DNA of 64,000 nt. Origin: Chthonomonadaceae bacterium. Lineage in GTDB: Bacteria > Armatimonadota > Fimbriimonadia > Fimbriimonadales > Fimbriimonadaceae. Below are positions 1 through 8,574 of this stretch, one piece after another (position 1 is the stretch's first letter; every line of letters starts with the position of its first letter). The stretch covers positions 1,612,001 to 1,676,000 of the forward strand of contig CP054189.1 of NCBI GenBank assembly GCA_015709495.1, in the 5' to 3' direction. The notes under the pieces were generated by a model. It searched no databases and was not told the DNA's origin. It saw only the letters and a list, made by a program, of their open reading frames with translations. Made by a program: the position numbers and the translations under genes.

Positions 1-147
1 TTCTCCACGCTGTCTTACGAGACGCTTCAGTTGATTACCGGCCGAAGCTGGGGGCTTGCGCTTTTGAACGCAGGGGGTAGCGTCGTCGCGGGCCTGATTT
101 CCGCTGGACTCGGCATTGTCGTCGCGAGGGCGATAGGAGGCGCATGA
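1..147 (+). CDS. crcB: Fluoride channel CrcB/FluC, C-terminal part
   Basis: Reading frame 1 is open from the window edge and stops at 145-147, giving the last 48 residues of a CrcB-type fluoride exporter. It begins with FSTLSYETLQL, which matches the conserved FSTF-phenylalanine-box region lining the fluoride path, and continues with a hydrophobic GLISAGLGIVVA final membrane helix. The family forms a dual-topology dimer in the inner membrane and exports fluoride. The 5' part and any fluoride riboswitch lie outside the window. The DUF190 gene follows after one base, so the two are co-transcribed. Confidence 0.88.
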   Translation, partial: FSTLSYETLQLITGRSWGLALLNAGGSVVAGLISAGLGIVVARAIGGA

Positions 148-148
148 G

Positions 149-490
149 ATGATTATCGAAGGACCCGGAAAGGCGGTGCGGGTGTTTGTGGGCGAGGCCG
201 ACCACCATCACGGGGAGCCGCTCTATGCCGCCATTGTCAAGCGCGCCCGTGAGGCTGGGCTCGCGGGAGCGACGGTTGTTCGAGGATCGATGGGTTTCGG
301 GGCGAACAGCCGGATTCATACGGCGAGCATCCTTCGACTCTCTGAAGACCTCCCGGTCATCATCGAGATCGTCGACGTCCCGGAGCGCATCGAGGAGTTC
401 CTGCCTGTCCTTCACGAGATGGTCGATGAGGGGCTCGTGATGACGTGGGACGTTCAGATCGAACGGTATGTGCATTCGAATCAGGAGTAG
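149..490 (+). CDS. DUF190 family protein, CrcB partner
   Basis: A 113-residue soluble protein of the DUF190 family, which has a PII-like ferredoxin fold. The conserved GLAGATVVRGSMGFG block sits at about residues 37-51, followed by the typical LPVIIEIVD strand. DUF190 genes are often found next to crcB, and here the ATG lies one base after the crcB stop. A role in fluoride handling is therefore inferred from context. The biochemical function of the family is not established. Confidence 0.85.
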   Translation: MIIEGPGKAVRVFVGEADHHHGEPLYAAIVKRAREAGLAGATVVRGSMGFGANSRIHTASILRLSEDLPVIIEIVDVPERIEEFLPVLHEMVDEGLVMTWDVQIERYVHSNQE

Positions 491-508
491 GCCCGAAAGG
501 CTTGGGGA

Positions 509-1495
509 TCAACCGCGACCGGATTGATCGGGGATCGAAGGCATATCCGAGAAGTCGTCGAGCGCCCGCCCGGCGGAGTAGTTCCCCATGAGTCCCATCA
601 GCGCCTGGATTCTTCTTTCGACGGGAGGGTGGGTGCTGAACAGGCTATTGAGGCTCTCGCTGAACTTATGGAGCGGGTTGACGATATAGAGATGCTCGGT
701 CGCGGCGTTGGCGTTCTCGAGCGGCGTGGGGTCGCTGGCAATCTTCTTGAGCGCCCGCGCAAGTCCTTCGGGGTAGCGGGTGAGTTGAGCGGCGGTCGCA
801 TCGGCCAAGTATTCGCGCTGGCGGCTGACGGCCATGTGGAGCAGCATCGAAAACAGCGGCGCGAGGATGGAAAGGAGGATCGCGAGGACGAGGAAAATCG
901 CCGATCCTGAGTCGTTGTCGCGGCTCCTCCGCCCTCCTCCGTGCCAGAGGATCCTCCGGAGCGAATACGCGAGCAGCGGGATCAGCCCTGCCACCATCGC
1001 GATTGTGGTCATGAATCGAATGTCGTAATTGCGGACATGGGCGATCTCGTGGGCCATCACCCCCTGCAGTTCGTCTCGATCGAGGCGGGAAAGGATCCCG
1101 GACGTGAACACGACGACCGCATTCTTTGGGTCGGGGCCGGTCGCAAACGCGTTCGGTGAAGGCGAGTCGATCACCATGACCTTGGGCTTGGGGATTCCGG
1201 CGGCGATCGCCATTTCTTCAGCGACGTTATCGAGTACGCGGAACTCATCGCGCGTTGCCTCCCTCGCGCCCGACAGCGCCAAAATCACCTTGCTACCCGC
1301 ATACCGCGCAAACAAAGCTACGGCCACGCCCAAGGCAGCCGCGAGCGCGGCCCCCAGGGGCCATGCGTTCGGATCGAGCACCGCTCCCGTGACCGCTCCC
1401 AACGCAGCCAGAAGCAGTACCATCAAGAAGGAGTAGAACCAACTCGCCCGGACGTTTGCCGCGATCTGCTCGTGGAGGGTTCGTTTTGCTGCCAT
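509..1495 (-). CDS. htpX: M48 family zinc metalloprotease, HtpX-like
   Basis: A 328-residue membrane protease of family M48B. It has two N-terminal membrane helices (about residues 20-68), the zinc motif HEIAH at 149-153, further hydrophobic segments around 163-180 and 198-222, and the third zinc ligand glutamate in REYLADA near 228. HtpX proteins degrade misfolded membrane proteins at the cytoplasmic face of the inner membrane. The length is slightly above the usual 280-300 residues. The gene converges on the crcB-DUF190 pair. An AAGG ribosome-binding site precedes the ATG, with a possible -10 box TAGACT just upstream. Confidence 0.9.
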   Translation of the reverse strand: MAAKRTLHEQIAANVRASWFYSFLMVLLLAALGAVTGAVLDPNAWPLGAALAAALGVAVALFARYAGSKVILALSGAREATRDEFRVLDNVAEEMAIAAGIPKPKVMVIDSPSPNAFATGPDPKNAVVVFTSGILSRLDRDELQGVMAHEIAHVRNYDIRFMTTIAMVAGLIPLLAYSLRRILWHGGGRRSRDNDSGSAIFLVLAILLSILAPLFSMLLHMAVSRQREYLADATAAQLTRYPEGLARALKKIASDPTPLENANAATEHLYIVNPLHKFSESLNSLFSTHPPVERRIQALMGLMGNYSAGRALDDFSDMPSIPDQSGRG

Positions 1496-1639
1496 GTTCG
1501 ACCTTCAAAGTCTACGTTGTTTCGCGCCGCTTCGATGCGCCATTTGACCCGATCGAGTCGGAGATTCGTAAGCTAGGGGTTCGATCCTCTCGAACAGCGA
1601 TCATGCGGGATCGGTTATTCTGAGTGCAGGAACCTCTCG

Positions 1640-3742
1640 ATGAAGTACCTTGCGATCGTTGCCGCAGCCCTCACCATGAGCTCTCCTGGCCTTCAGCAAA
1701 CCGAGCCCGAACCGCTCGAACCGACGCCTTCGCCCCGCCAACTAGCTTGGCAGAGACTCGAATACTACGCGTTCGTTCATTTCGGGCCCAATACCTTCAC
1801 CGACAGGGAATGGGGGGAGGGCACCGAAAGTCCGGAGACGTTCCTGCCGACCGCCCTCGATTGCCAGCAATGGGCAAGGGTCGCCAAGGAAGCGGGGATG
1901 AAGGGCATCATCCTCACAGCGAAGCACCATGACGGCTTCTGCCTGTGGCCTTCGAAGCAGAGCCGGCATACGGTCGCTCAAAGCCGTTGGAAACAGGGCA
2001 AGGGCGACGTCGTACGGGAACTGAGCGATGCTTGCAAGGAGTTCGGACTCGAGTTTGGCGTGTACGTCTCGCCCTGGGATCGAAATCACCCAAAGTACGG
2101 AACCCCTGAGTACAACGATGTGTTCGTGGCGACCCTCACCGAACTGTTGACCGGGTATGGCCCGATCTTCGAAGTGTGGTTCGATGGCGCGAATGGGGAG
2201 GGCCCGAACGGAAAACGTCAAGAGTACGACTGGCCGAGGTTCATCGCCACGGTGCGAAGTTTGCAGCCTGAAGCGGTGATTTTCAGCGATGCGGGTCCCG
2301 ATGTGAGATGGGTCGGCAACGAACAGGGCTTTGCGGGCGAAACGAACTGGAGTCTGCTGAACCGCGACGAGTTCGTTCCGGGGACTCCTCGCTACCGCGA
2401 ACTGACGCAGGGTCACGAAAACGGTTCCCACTGGGTTCCTGCGGAGTGCGACGTTTCGATTCGACCCGGCTGGTTCTATCACCCTTCCGAAGATGGCCAG
2501 GTCAAGTCCGTCCAACACCTACTCGGAATCTACTTGCTTTCGGTCGGACGTAACGCCAACCTTCTCTTGAACTTGCCGGTCGACCGGCGCGGGCTGGTCC
2601 ATGAGAACGATGTCGGCAGGCTTCGCGAACTCCGGAAGGTCCTCGACACGATCTTCGCCCACGACCTTGCTCGCGGCGCGGATGTCTCGGCCTCGAACGC
2701 TCGGTCCGACGGTTTTTCACCCGCGAGGGCGGTGGACGGTGACCCTGAAAGCTATTGGGCGACGACGAACGCGACGCGATCGGCATGGCTCGAGTTGCGG
2801 TTTCCCAGCCCGACTCCTCTCAACACCGTGGTCCTCCGCGAGCCGATCCGATTGGGGCAGCGAGTGAAATCGTTCCGAGTTCAAGCCCAGGTCGAAGGCC
2901 AATGGGTTTTGATTGGTCTCGGTACCACGATCGGCAACAAGCGCATCGTAACGACAGAAACCGTGTACGCCACGGCGCTTCGCCTGGGCATCGAAGACTC
3001 GAAGGCTTGCCCGTTGCTTTCGTCGGTCGAAGTGTACGCGGCGCCTCCTACGGCGTTCATCGACACCCCCGACCGCGACTTCCTCGATTCCCTGCGAGTG
3101 AAGCTCAGCAGCGACGACTCCCGAGCGGAGATTCGGTTCACGCTCGACGGCGCGGAGCCCACCCAGGCGTCCCCGCTATACCGCGGTCCGTTCGAGCTTC
3201 GAGAATCGGCGACCTTGAAGGCTCGGGCGTTTCGCGGGGGGAAAGGGAGCCTTTGGCCCACCGAAGCGCCGTTCAAGAAGCATGACGCTGCGAGCCTGAA
3301 GAAGCCCATTCACTTCGTACGCAAGCCGGACGACGGGCTTCTGTGTGAAGTGTTCGAAGTGTCCTTGCAGAGCTTGGCCGACTTCAAAGGCGGGCAGTCC
3401 ACACGAAAAGAAGTCGTCTCTACCCCAGCACTGGGTGCGCAAACTCGGGACGAGGGGTTCGCGTTGCGGTTTTCGGGCGTGTTCCTCGCGCCGGAGGACG
3501 GGCTGTATGCGTTTTCATTGACCAGCGACGACGGCAGCCGGCTCTGGATTCACGATGAGCTTACGGTGGACAATGACGGGCTGCATGGCCCAGCCACTCG
3601 CAAGGCCGTGGTGGGGCTGAAGGCGGGGTACCACCCCCTCCGGATCGAGTACTTCAACAACACGGGCGGGCGAGAACTCAAGGTCGAAGTCGTGGGGCCT
3701 GGCGGCAAGAGACTTGGCGGCCGGGAGAATTGGGCGCACTAA
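1640..3742 (+). CDS. Secreted alpha-L-fucosidase (GH29) with accessory domains
   Basis: A 700-residue exported glycoside hydrolase. A signal peptide (MKYLAIVAAALTMSS) is followed by a GH29 catalytic barrel over about residues 30-350. It shows YYAFVHFGPNTF, AKHHDGFCLWPS and the nucleophile region EVWFDGANGEG. After it come a discoidin-like F5/8C segment (about 355-480, ending before VEVYAAPP), a chitobiase/hexosaminidase C-terminal-like segment (about 485-550, EIRFTLDGAEPT) and a PA14-like domain (about 565-695, FALRFSGVFLAPEDGLY). It should release L-fucose from glycans outside the cytoplasm. An AGGA site lies 9 bases before the ATG. It converges with the E1 genes with a 3-base gap. Confidence 0.88.
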   Translation: MKYLAIVAAALTMSSPGLQQTEPEPLEPTPSPRQLAWQRLEYYAFVHFGPNTFTDREWGEGTESPETFLPTALDCQQWARVAKEAGMKGIILTAKHHDGFCLWPSKQSRHTVAQSRWKQGKGDVVRELSDACKEFGLEFGVYVSPWDRNHPKYGTPEYNDVFVATLTELLTGYGPIFEVWFDGANGEGPNGKRQEYDWPRFIATVRSLQPEAVIFSDAGPDVRWVGNEQGFAGETNWSLLNRDEFVPGTPRYRELTQGHENGSHWVPAECDVSIRPGWFYHPSEDGQVKSVQHLLGIYLLSVGRNANLLLNLPVDRRGLVHENDVGRLRELRKVLDTIFAHDLARGADVSASNARSDGFSPARAVDGDPESYWATTNATRSAWLELRFPSPTPLNTVVLREPIRLGQRVKSFRVQAQVEGQWVLIGLGTTIGNKRIVTTETVYATALRLGIEDSKACPLLSSVEVYAAPPTAFIDTPDRDFLDSLRVKLSSDDSRAEIRFTLDGAEPTQASPLYRGPFELRESATLKARAFRGGKGSLWPTEAPFKKHDAASLKKPIHFVRKPDDGLLCEVFEVSLQSLADFKGGQSTRKEVVSTPALGAQTRDEGFALRFSGVFLAPEDGLYAFSLTSDDGSRLWIHDELTVDNDGLHGPATRKAVVGLKAGYHPLRIEYFNNTGGRELKVEVVGPGGKRLGGRENWAH

Positions 3743-3745
3743 GGG

Positions 3746-4759
3746 TCAGAACTTCGCGATCCGCCGGGCGGCGTCGCAAATCTTCTCGACGGACGGCAGC
3801 ACTTTGAGTTCGAGCGGCTTGGCCCACGGCACGGGAGTGTCGGCCCGAGTCACTCGAAGCGGCGGCGCGTCGAGGTGCTCGAAGCTCAGTTCGCAAATGC
3901 GGGCCACAACTTCGCCTGCGAAACCGCACGTCTTGGGAGCTTCGTTCACGACCAATGCCCGGTTGGTTTTCTTCACCGACTCGATGATCGTGGCTTCGTC
4001 GAGCGGCACGAGCGTTCTCAGGTCGATGACCTCCATTTCGATGCCTTCCTCGGCGAGTTTGTCGGCGGCGTGAAGGCAATGGTATACGTTCTGGCCGTAG
4101 GTGATCGCAGTGAGGTCTCGCCCCTCGCGCCGAATTGAGGCCTGGCCAAACGGTATCGTGAAGTCCTTTCCGGGGAGTTCTTCCGCGATCTCGCGCAGGC
4201 GGTAGAGCTCCTTGACCTCGTAGAAGAGCACGGGGTTGGGGTCACGCAGCGCGGCCTTGAGGAGCCCCTTCGCGTCGCGGGGCGTGGAGGGGCAAACGAC
4301 CTTGAGCCCAGGCGAGTGGCAGAACCACGCTTCGTTCATCTGGCTGTGGTAGAGCGCGCCTCCGCCGTAGGCCCCTGCAGGTCCGCGAATCACCACGTTG
4401 AGCGCCGCGTCGCCGGCCGTGCGGTAATGATAGGTCGCCAGCATGTTGACGATCTGATCGAACGCGCAGGAGATGAAGTCGATGAACTGCATCTCAGCCA
4501 TGACGGTTTTCCCGTTGAGCGCTGCGCCGACCGCAACGCCCACGATCGCGGCTTCGCTGATCGGCATATCGATCACTCGCTGTTCGCCGTACTTCGCTTG
4601 GAGGCCATCCGTCACTCCGAACGCCCCACCCAGGAGGCCGATGTCCTCGCCGAGGCACAGCATATCCGGATTGGAACCTAACTCCTCGTCCAGGGCTTCC
4701 CGGATCGCCATGAGGTAGTTCGACTTGGTAGTTTCGGTAGCGGGTGCGGCTGCGATCAT
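3746..4759 (-). CDS. 2-oxoacid dehydrogenase E1 component, beta subunit (first pair)
   Basis: The beta subunit of a thiamine-diphosphate E1 component (pyruvate or branched-chain 2-oxoacid dehydrogenase), about 337 residues. It shows GEDIGLLGGAFGVTDGL near the N terminus, MAEMQFIDFI, and the C-terminal transketolase region with NRALVVNEAPKTCGFAGEV. I chose the ATG at 4759, two bases after the alpha stop, instead of an upstream in-frame start that would overlap alpha. Alpha and beta form the alpha2beta2 decarboxylase that passes the acyl group to E2 lipoate. No E2 or E3 gene is nearby, so the substrate cannot be fixed from context. Confidence 0.88.
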   Translation of the reverse strand: MIAAAPATETTKSNYLMAIREALDEELGSNPDMLCLGEDIGLLGGAFGVTDGLQAKYGEQRVIDMPISEAAIVGVAVGAALNGKTVMAEMQFIDFISCAFDQIVNMLATYHYRTAGDAALNVVIRGPAGAYGGGALYHSQMNEAWFCHSPGLKVVCPSTPRDAKGLLKAALRDPNPVLFYEVKELYRLREIAEELPGKDFTIPFGQASIRREGRDLTAITYGQNVYHCLHAADKLAEEGIEMEVIDLRTLVPLDEATIIESVKKTNRALVVNEAPKTCGFAGEVVARICELSFEHLDAPPLRVTRADTPVPWAKPLELKVLPSVEKICDAARRIAKF

Positions 4760-4761
4760 GT

Positions 4762-5892
4762 CTACTCTTTGAAAACCCACATCTCGGCTTCGGCTTCGTC
4801 GGGAACCGGCGACGCCAGGGCAGCCTCAACGCCCTCGCGGAGGTATTCGACGACTTCGGGCGGGAAGTCCTCATCGCGCACTTCGGTGGCGCTGCGGCCC
4901 TCGGGCTGGTATCGGTCGGCTTCCTCTTGAGTGAGAATCCCTTCCTTCACGAGCCTGGCCTTGAACACTGCGATCGGATCTCGGCTCCGGCCCCGTTCGA
5001 CCTCTTCCGCGGGCCGGTACCTCGCCGCGCGGTCGTCGTCATGGTCGCCATGGCCGTAAGCCCGGAAGGTCTTGCACTCGACGATGCTCGGACCCTTTCC
5101 TGCCCGCGCCCACTCGACCGCATCCATCACTTTGTCGTAGACGTCCCAAGCGTCTTGCCCGTCGGCGACGAGACCGGGAATCCCATATCCCTTCGCGCGA
5201 TCCGCGACGTCTTCGGTCGGCACTTCAAGGTGTACGGGAGTTCCATAAGCCCACTGGTTGTTCTCGATGACCGTGATCACCGGCAGCTTATGAACCGCCG
5301 CGAAGTTGATCGCCTCGTGAAAGATCCCTTGCGCCGTGGAACCTTCGCCGTTGTAGGTCACGGCCACAGTGTTCTCGCCGTTCAACCTGTCGGCCAGTAC
5401 GACACCGGCGGCAACGGGAATCGTCCCCGCCAGCATCGAAGTTGAGTGAATGATGCGCTTTTCCTTGCTGCCGATATGCGACCAGTTGTCGCGGGCTCGC
5501 CCTGGAGAGCCGACCTTTCCCCACACCTGGCAGCAAACCTCTTGGATGCTCATGCCCATCCTTCCGGCCCTTCGCAGCCCCCCGCGGGCGTCCTTGAGGA
5601 AGAATGCCGGCATGTCGCGGTGGATCGGGCTGATCCAGTCTCTCGGTTCGAGAGCGTACAGCGAGCCCACGAGAACGGCCTCTTGGTTGTGAGACGAGTA
5701 GAGGGTGCCTCGCAACCGCCCGCGCCGCTTTTCCTTGACTAGACGGACGTCGAAGTACCTCGCCAAGTAGAGGTGCATCAAAATCTCGAGATGCTCGTCC
5801 TTGGTGAGCCGTTGATGGGGCAGGGTAGTCGCTTCTCCCTTTCTCTTACCTTGCTTCTCCGGCGACGTCACTGAAGTGGGTGTGGCGCTCAA
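4762..5892 (-). CDS. 2-oxoacid dehydrogenase E1 component, alpha subunit (first pair)
   Basis: The alpha subunit partner of the beta gene directly downstream. The thiamine-diphosphate motif is present as YNGEGSTAQGIFHEAINFA ending in IENNQWAYGTP, a GDG-to-GEG variant of the usual GDG...NN signature. Other family segments are LYSSHNQEAVLVG and ECKTFRAYGHGDHDDD. The frame is open up to 5958, but the extreme N terminus has no family resemblance. I placed the start at a TTG (5892) preceded by AGGA at about 9 bases. The ATG at 5949 and the TTG at 5958 are alternatives. The GHGDHDDD region and overall length suggest branched-chain or acetoin-type enzymes as well as pyruvate. Confidence 0.83.
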   Translation of the reverse strand: MSATPTSVTSPEKQGKRKGEATTLPHQRLTKDEHLEILMHLYLARYFDVRLVKEKRRGRLRGTLYSSHNQEAVLVGSLYALEPRDWISPIHRDMPAFFLKDARGGLRRAGRMGMSIQEVCCQVWGKVGSPGRARDNWSHIGSKEKRIIHSTSMLAGTIPVAAGVVLADRLNGENTVAVTYNGEGSTAQGIFHEAINFAAVHKLPVITVIENNQWAYGTPVHLEVPTEDVADRAKGYGIPGLVADGQDAWDVYDKVMDAVEWARAGKGPSIVECKTFRAYGHGDHDDDRAARYRPAEEVERGRSRDPIAVFKARLVKEGILTQEEADRYQPEGRSATEVRDEDFPPEVVEYLREGVEAALASPVPDEAEAEMWVFKE

Positions 5893-6098
5893 TTGACTCA
5901 ATCCTGAAATCGGCGGTCGGGTCCTGCAACCTCCGAGAACGAGGTTCATTTTACCCAAGCGAAGGTTGCGCGGGCAGGACGCCTGGCCCTTGGGCTTGAG
6001 GGATTCTGGGGCGGCTCCGAAAGGTCCAAGCGGCCCCCCAAAAAGCCGAAAGCGACGCCTGGGAGCGCCGCTTCCGAACCTGGGACGATCGAAGTGGG

Positions 6099-7070
6099 TT
6101 ACTCGACGCCTTCGATGAAGCTATAGAAGGCTTCGGGCCCGCCATATCCGACGGTCTTCTTGAGGACGCCGCCATCGGCGTTCAAGATCATCTGGGTCGG
6201 CATCGCGGTGACGCCATAAGCCTTCATCACGTCGGGTTGCAGATCGACGTCGATTTTGAGGAACACGAACTTCTTGGACAGCGCCTTGAAGCGGTCGGTG
6301 GTGAACACCTCGGCCTCGAGCGCCTTGCAGGGTCCGCACCACGTCGCAAAGAAGTCGGTGAAGATCAGCCGGTTGGATGCCTTCGCAGCCTTCTTCGCCT
6401 CCTCGAGGTTCGTGAACCACTTGTCGGACATTCGCTCTTCGGCGCTCAGTTCGCGGGCGTCCTGCGGCGCTCGGAAAGCGAATAAGGCCTCGTTCGCGGC
6501 CCCGATCTGGATCGACTTGGAGTCGAACAAGTAGCGCTCGACATTCGCGCCGTTCCTGAACGCGAACTCGGCTTGGCGGGCAAGCCCATCCTCGCTGAAG
6601 TAGAACGTCACGGTCTTCGCGCCGCCGGGCATCTGGGCTTCTACGCCCGTCAGCGTCACTCCACGCGACTTGCGCGCGCCCAGCACCTTGGTCGCGCCGG
6701 TTTCGATGTTCTTCCCAAAGAACGGCGCCCAAATGCCGACTCTGTCGTCCGACAGAAGCTGCGCGATCGACGCGTTCGATTGCTCGTCCGAATAGTAGGT
6801 CTTCGCCTTCTTATCGTAATACGTTACCTTCGTACCGTCGGCGACGATCAACTGAAAGTCCGAGTCGATCCTTAGCTTGTTGGGCTTAGCGAAGGCAACC
6901 GAATAGTTCGTTCGCGCGCCGTTCAGCGGCTGATAGGTGTATTCGGCCACAATCGAGTCCGCCGAAGAAAGCGCCTTGACAAAGCTCTGAATGTATTGCG
7001 TTCCGGAACCCTGCGCCACGGCAAATGCGACAATCGCGGCGGCAGGAACCCCAAGTAACCACTTCTTCAC
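6099..7070 (-). CDS. LolA-like outer-membrane-carrier domain fused to thioredoxin
   Basis: An exported protein of about 323 residues. The start is the GTG at 7070, set by a near-perfect GGAGGTGA five bases upstream. This gives MKKWLLGVPAAAIVAFAVAQ as the signal peptide. Residues about 25-205 resemble LolA/DUF2092 proteins (FAKPNKLRIDSD, DGTKVTYYDKKAKTYY). Residues about 220-320 form a thioredoxin fold with the redox motif WCGPC and the cis-proline region VTAMPTQMIL. It probably acts in the cell envelope, linking a lipid- or lipoprotein-binding domain to thiol-disulfide exchange. The partner is unknown. It stands alone and is divergent from the glycosyltransferase gene. Confidence 0.75.
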   Translation of the reverse strand: MKKWLLGVPAAAIVAFAVAQGSGTQYIQSFVKALSSADSIVAEYTYQPLNGARTNYSVAFAKPNKLRIDSDFQLIVADGTKVTYYDKKAKTYYSDEQSNASIAQLLSDDRVGIWAPFFGKNIETGATKVLGARKSRGVTLTGVEAQMPGGAKTVTFYFSEDGLARQAEFAFRNGANVERYLFDSKSIQIGAANEALFAFRAPQDARELSAEERMSDKWFTNLEEAKKAAKASNRLIFTDFFATWCGPCKALEAEVFTTDRFKALSKKFVFLKIDVDLQPDVMKAYGVTAMPTQMILNADGGVLKKTVGYGGPEAFYSFIEGVE

Positions 7071-7126
7071 AGGATTCACCTCCAATCAAAACTAGCGGGA
7101 GCATGGACCGCTCCGCTCGTCCAATA

Positions 7127-7132
7127 GATAAT
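7127..7132 (+). promoter_or_regulatory. -10 box GATAAT for the membrane glycosyltransferase
   Basis: GATAAT lies 11 bases before the ATG at 7144 and no Shine-Dalgarno sequence follows it. Transcription would start about 5 bases or fewer before the start codon, so translation is probably leaderless. Confidence 0.45.
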
Positions 7133-7143
7133 ACTGTACTTCT

Positions 7144-8574
7144 ATGCCAAAGCGCGGCAAAGTTGCTCCTTCCATTCCGGTTTTTTCCCCACGCGCGGCC
7201 TGGGCGCTGGCGGGCGGACTTGCGCTTGCCCACTTCGCGCTCGCGCTTGCGTTCGCCTGGGTGACGCCGTACCGGACAGCGGGGATATTGATCCATCAGA
7301 ACGGCGCTTTCGCTGCGGACATCGGCGCGCCGGACGAAAGGCAGCACGCGAACTACGTTAGCCAATTGGCGCAAGGGAAGGGCTTCCCTGTGTTTAGGCC
7401 AGGAGGCGAAGACCTGTACGAAACCTATCAGAGTCATCAACCTCCCGCCTATTACGTTGTGGCGGCAGGATGGGTTAAAGCCTCCGGCGCGCAGGACGTC
7501 GAAGATCAGGGGTTTGGGTTCCGGCTCCGAGCCTTGAGCGGGATGCTCGGAGCGGCCGCCGTGCTCGGCGTATTCGCGTTTGTGATCTGGGGGTTTGGGC
7601 GTCCGATCGCGGCCCTCTGCGCCGCAGCTTTCGCGGCGTTGCTGCCCATGAACGTCGCATTGTCGGGCGCGATTTCCAACGATCCGATGTTGTTTGCGGT
7701 CTGTTCTTGGACTTTAGCGCTCCTCGCAAGGTCTCTTCGGCAGGGCTATTCCGTCCGCTCATGGATCGGAATCGGCGCACTGTTGGGGCTGGGGCTTCTG
7801 ACGAAGACATCGGCGATTGCGCTGTTCGTCCCAGCGCTTGTCGCGGCCTGGTGGGTTTCCGGGCGCAAGGTCCAGGTGTTCGCCCTGAGGGCCGCGCTCG
7901 TCGTGGGGCTAGCTCTCGCGATCGTGGCTCCTTGGTGGCTTCGAAACACACAACTTTATGGCGATCCTCTTGCACTCCAGGCGTTCAGCGAGGCGTTTGT
8001 GGGAACGGCGCAGGCTTCCGTTTTCGTCGACGCCTTCGGGGCTTATGGCTATTGGACGCAATGGGTCGGCTGGTGGACGCTTCGCAGTTCGATCGGCGCA
8101 TTTGGATATATGGACATATTTCTGCCGAATATGTTGTATGGAGGATTTGCCATCGCCACACTGCTCCTGTTGGGCAAGGGGATCGCTGGAAACGGCGAGC
8201 CGCTCGACCCGGCCGCTCGGGCCTCGGTCTGGATGGCCGTCGGTTTTTCGGCGGTCGTATTATTGATGTTCGTGCGGTTCAACTTGCAGTATTTTCAGGG
8301 TCAGGCGCGGTATTTGTTTCCGGCGATGGCGCCCTTTGCGGCATGGGTTGGTCTCGGTGCAGAGTCGCTCTTGGGAAGCAAGCGGTGGGCCCCGTTTGTG
8401 TTGGCTGCGGCGCTCGCCTCGCTCTGCGCGTATGTGCTGGTACTCTTGCCCGGAGAGTTTCGGCGTAGAGAAAGCCTGTCGCCGAACGTCCTACAGTACG
8501 TGAAACCGAAATCGGCGCTCGTTCTTCGAATGACCCTTCCTGTTCGAGCGACTGGAGACACTTGGATATGTTGA
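7144..8574 (+). CDS. Membrane glycosyltransferase of the GT-C type (DUF2142-like)
   Basis: A 476-residue integral membrane protein with about ten hydrophobic helices. The first, at about 18-42, is followed by a periplasmic loop carrying GAPDERQHANYVSQLAQG. That acidic D-E-x-x-H pattern is typical of GT-C transferases such as the DUF2142 and ArnT/PMT groups. These enzymes use polyprenyl-phosphate sugars to glycosylate lipids, polymers or proteins outside the membrane. The acceptor is not known here. The downstream gene overlaps its end, so both are probably one transcript. Confidence 0.7.
   Translation: MPKRGKVAPSIPVFSPRAAWALAGGLALAHFALALAFAWVTPYRTAGILIHQNGAFAADIGAPDERQHANYVSQLAQGKGFPVFRPGGEDLYETYQSHQPPAYYVVAAGWVKASGAQDVEDQGFGFRLRALSGMLGAAAVLGVFAFVIWGFGRPIAALCAAAFAALLPMNVALSGAISNDPMLFAVCSWTLALLARSLRQGYSVRSWIGIGALLGLGLLTKTSAIALFVPALVAAWWVSGRKVQVFALRAALVVGLALAIVAPWWLRNTQLYGDPLALQAFSEAFVGTAQASVFVDAFGAYGYWTQWVGWWTLRSSIGAFGYMDIFLPNMLYGGFAIATLLLLGKGIAGNGEPLDPAARASVWMAVGFSAVVLLMFVRFNLQYFQGQARYLFPAMAPFAAWVGLGAESLLGSKRWAPFVLAAALASLCAYVLVLLPGEFRRRESLSPNVLQYVKPKSALVLRMTLPVRATGDTWIC

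Noticed and set aside
509-1495. Long plus-strand frames opposite htpX and many other genes
   Set aside because: They are antisense shadows produced by high GC content, lack ribosome-binding sites and have arginine/serine-rich composition without domains.
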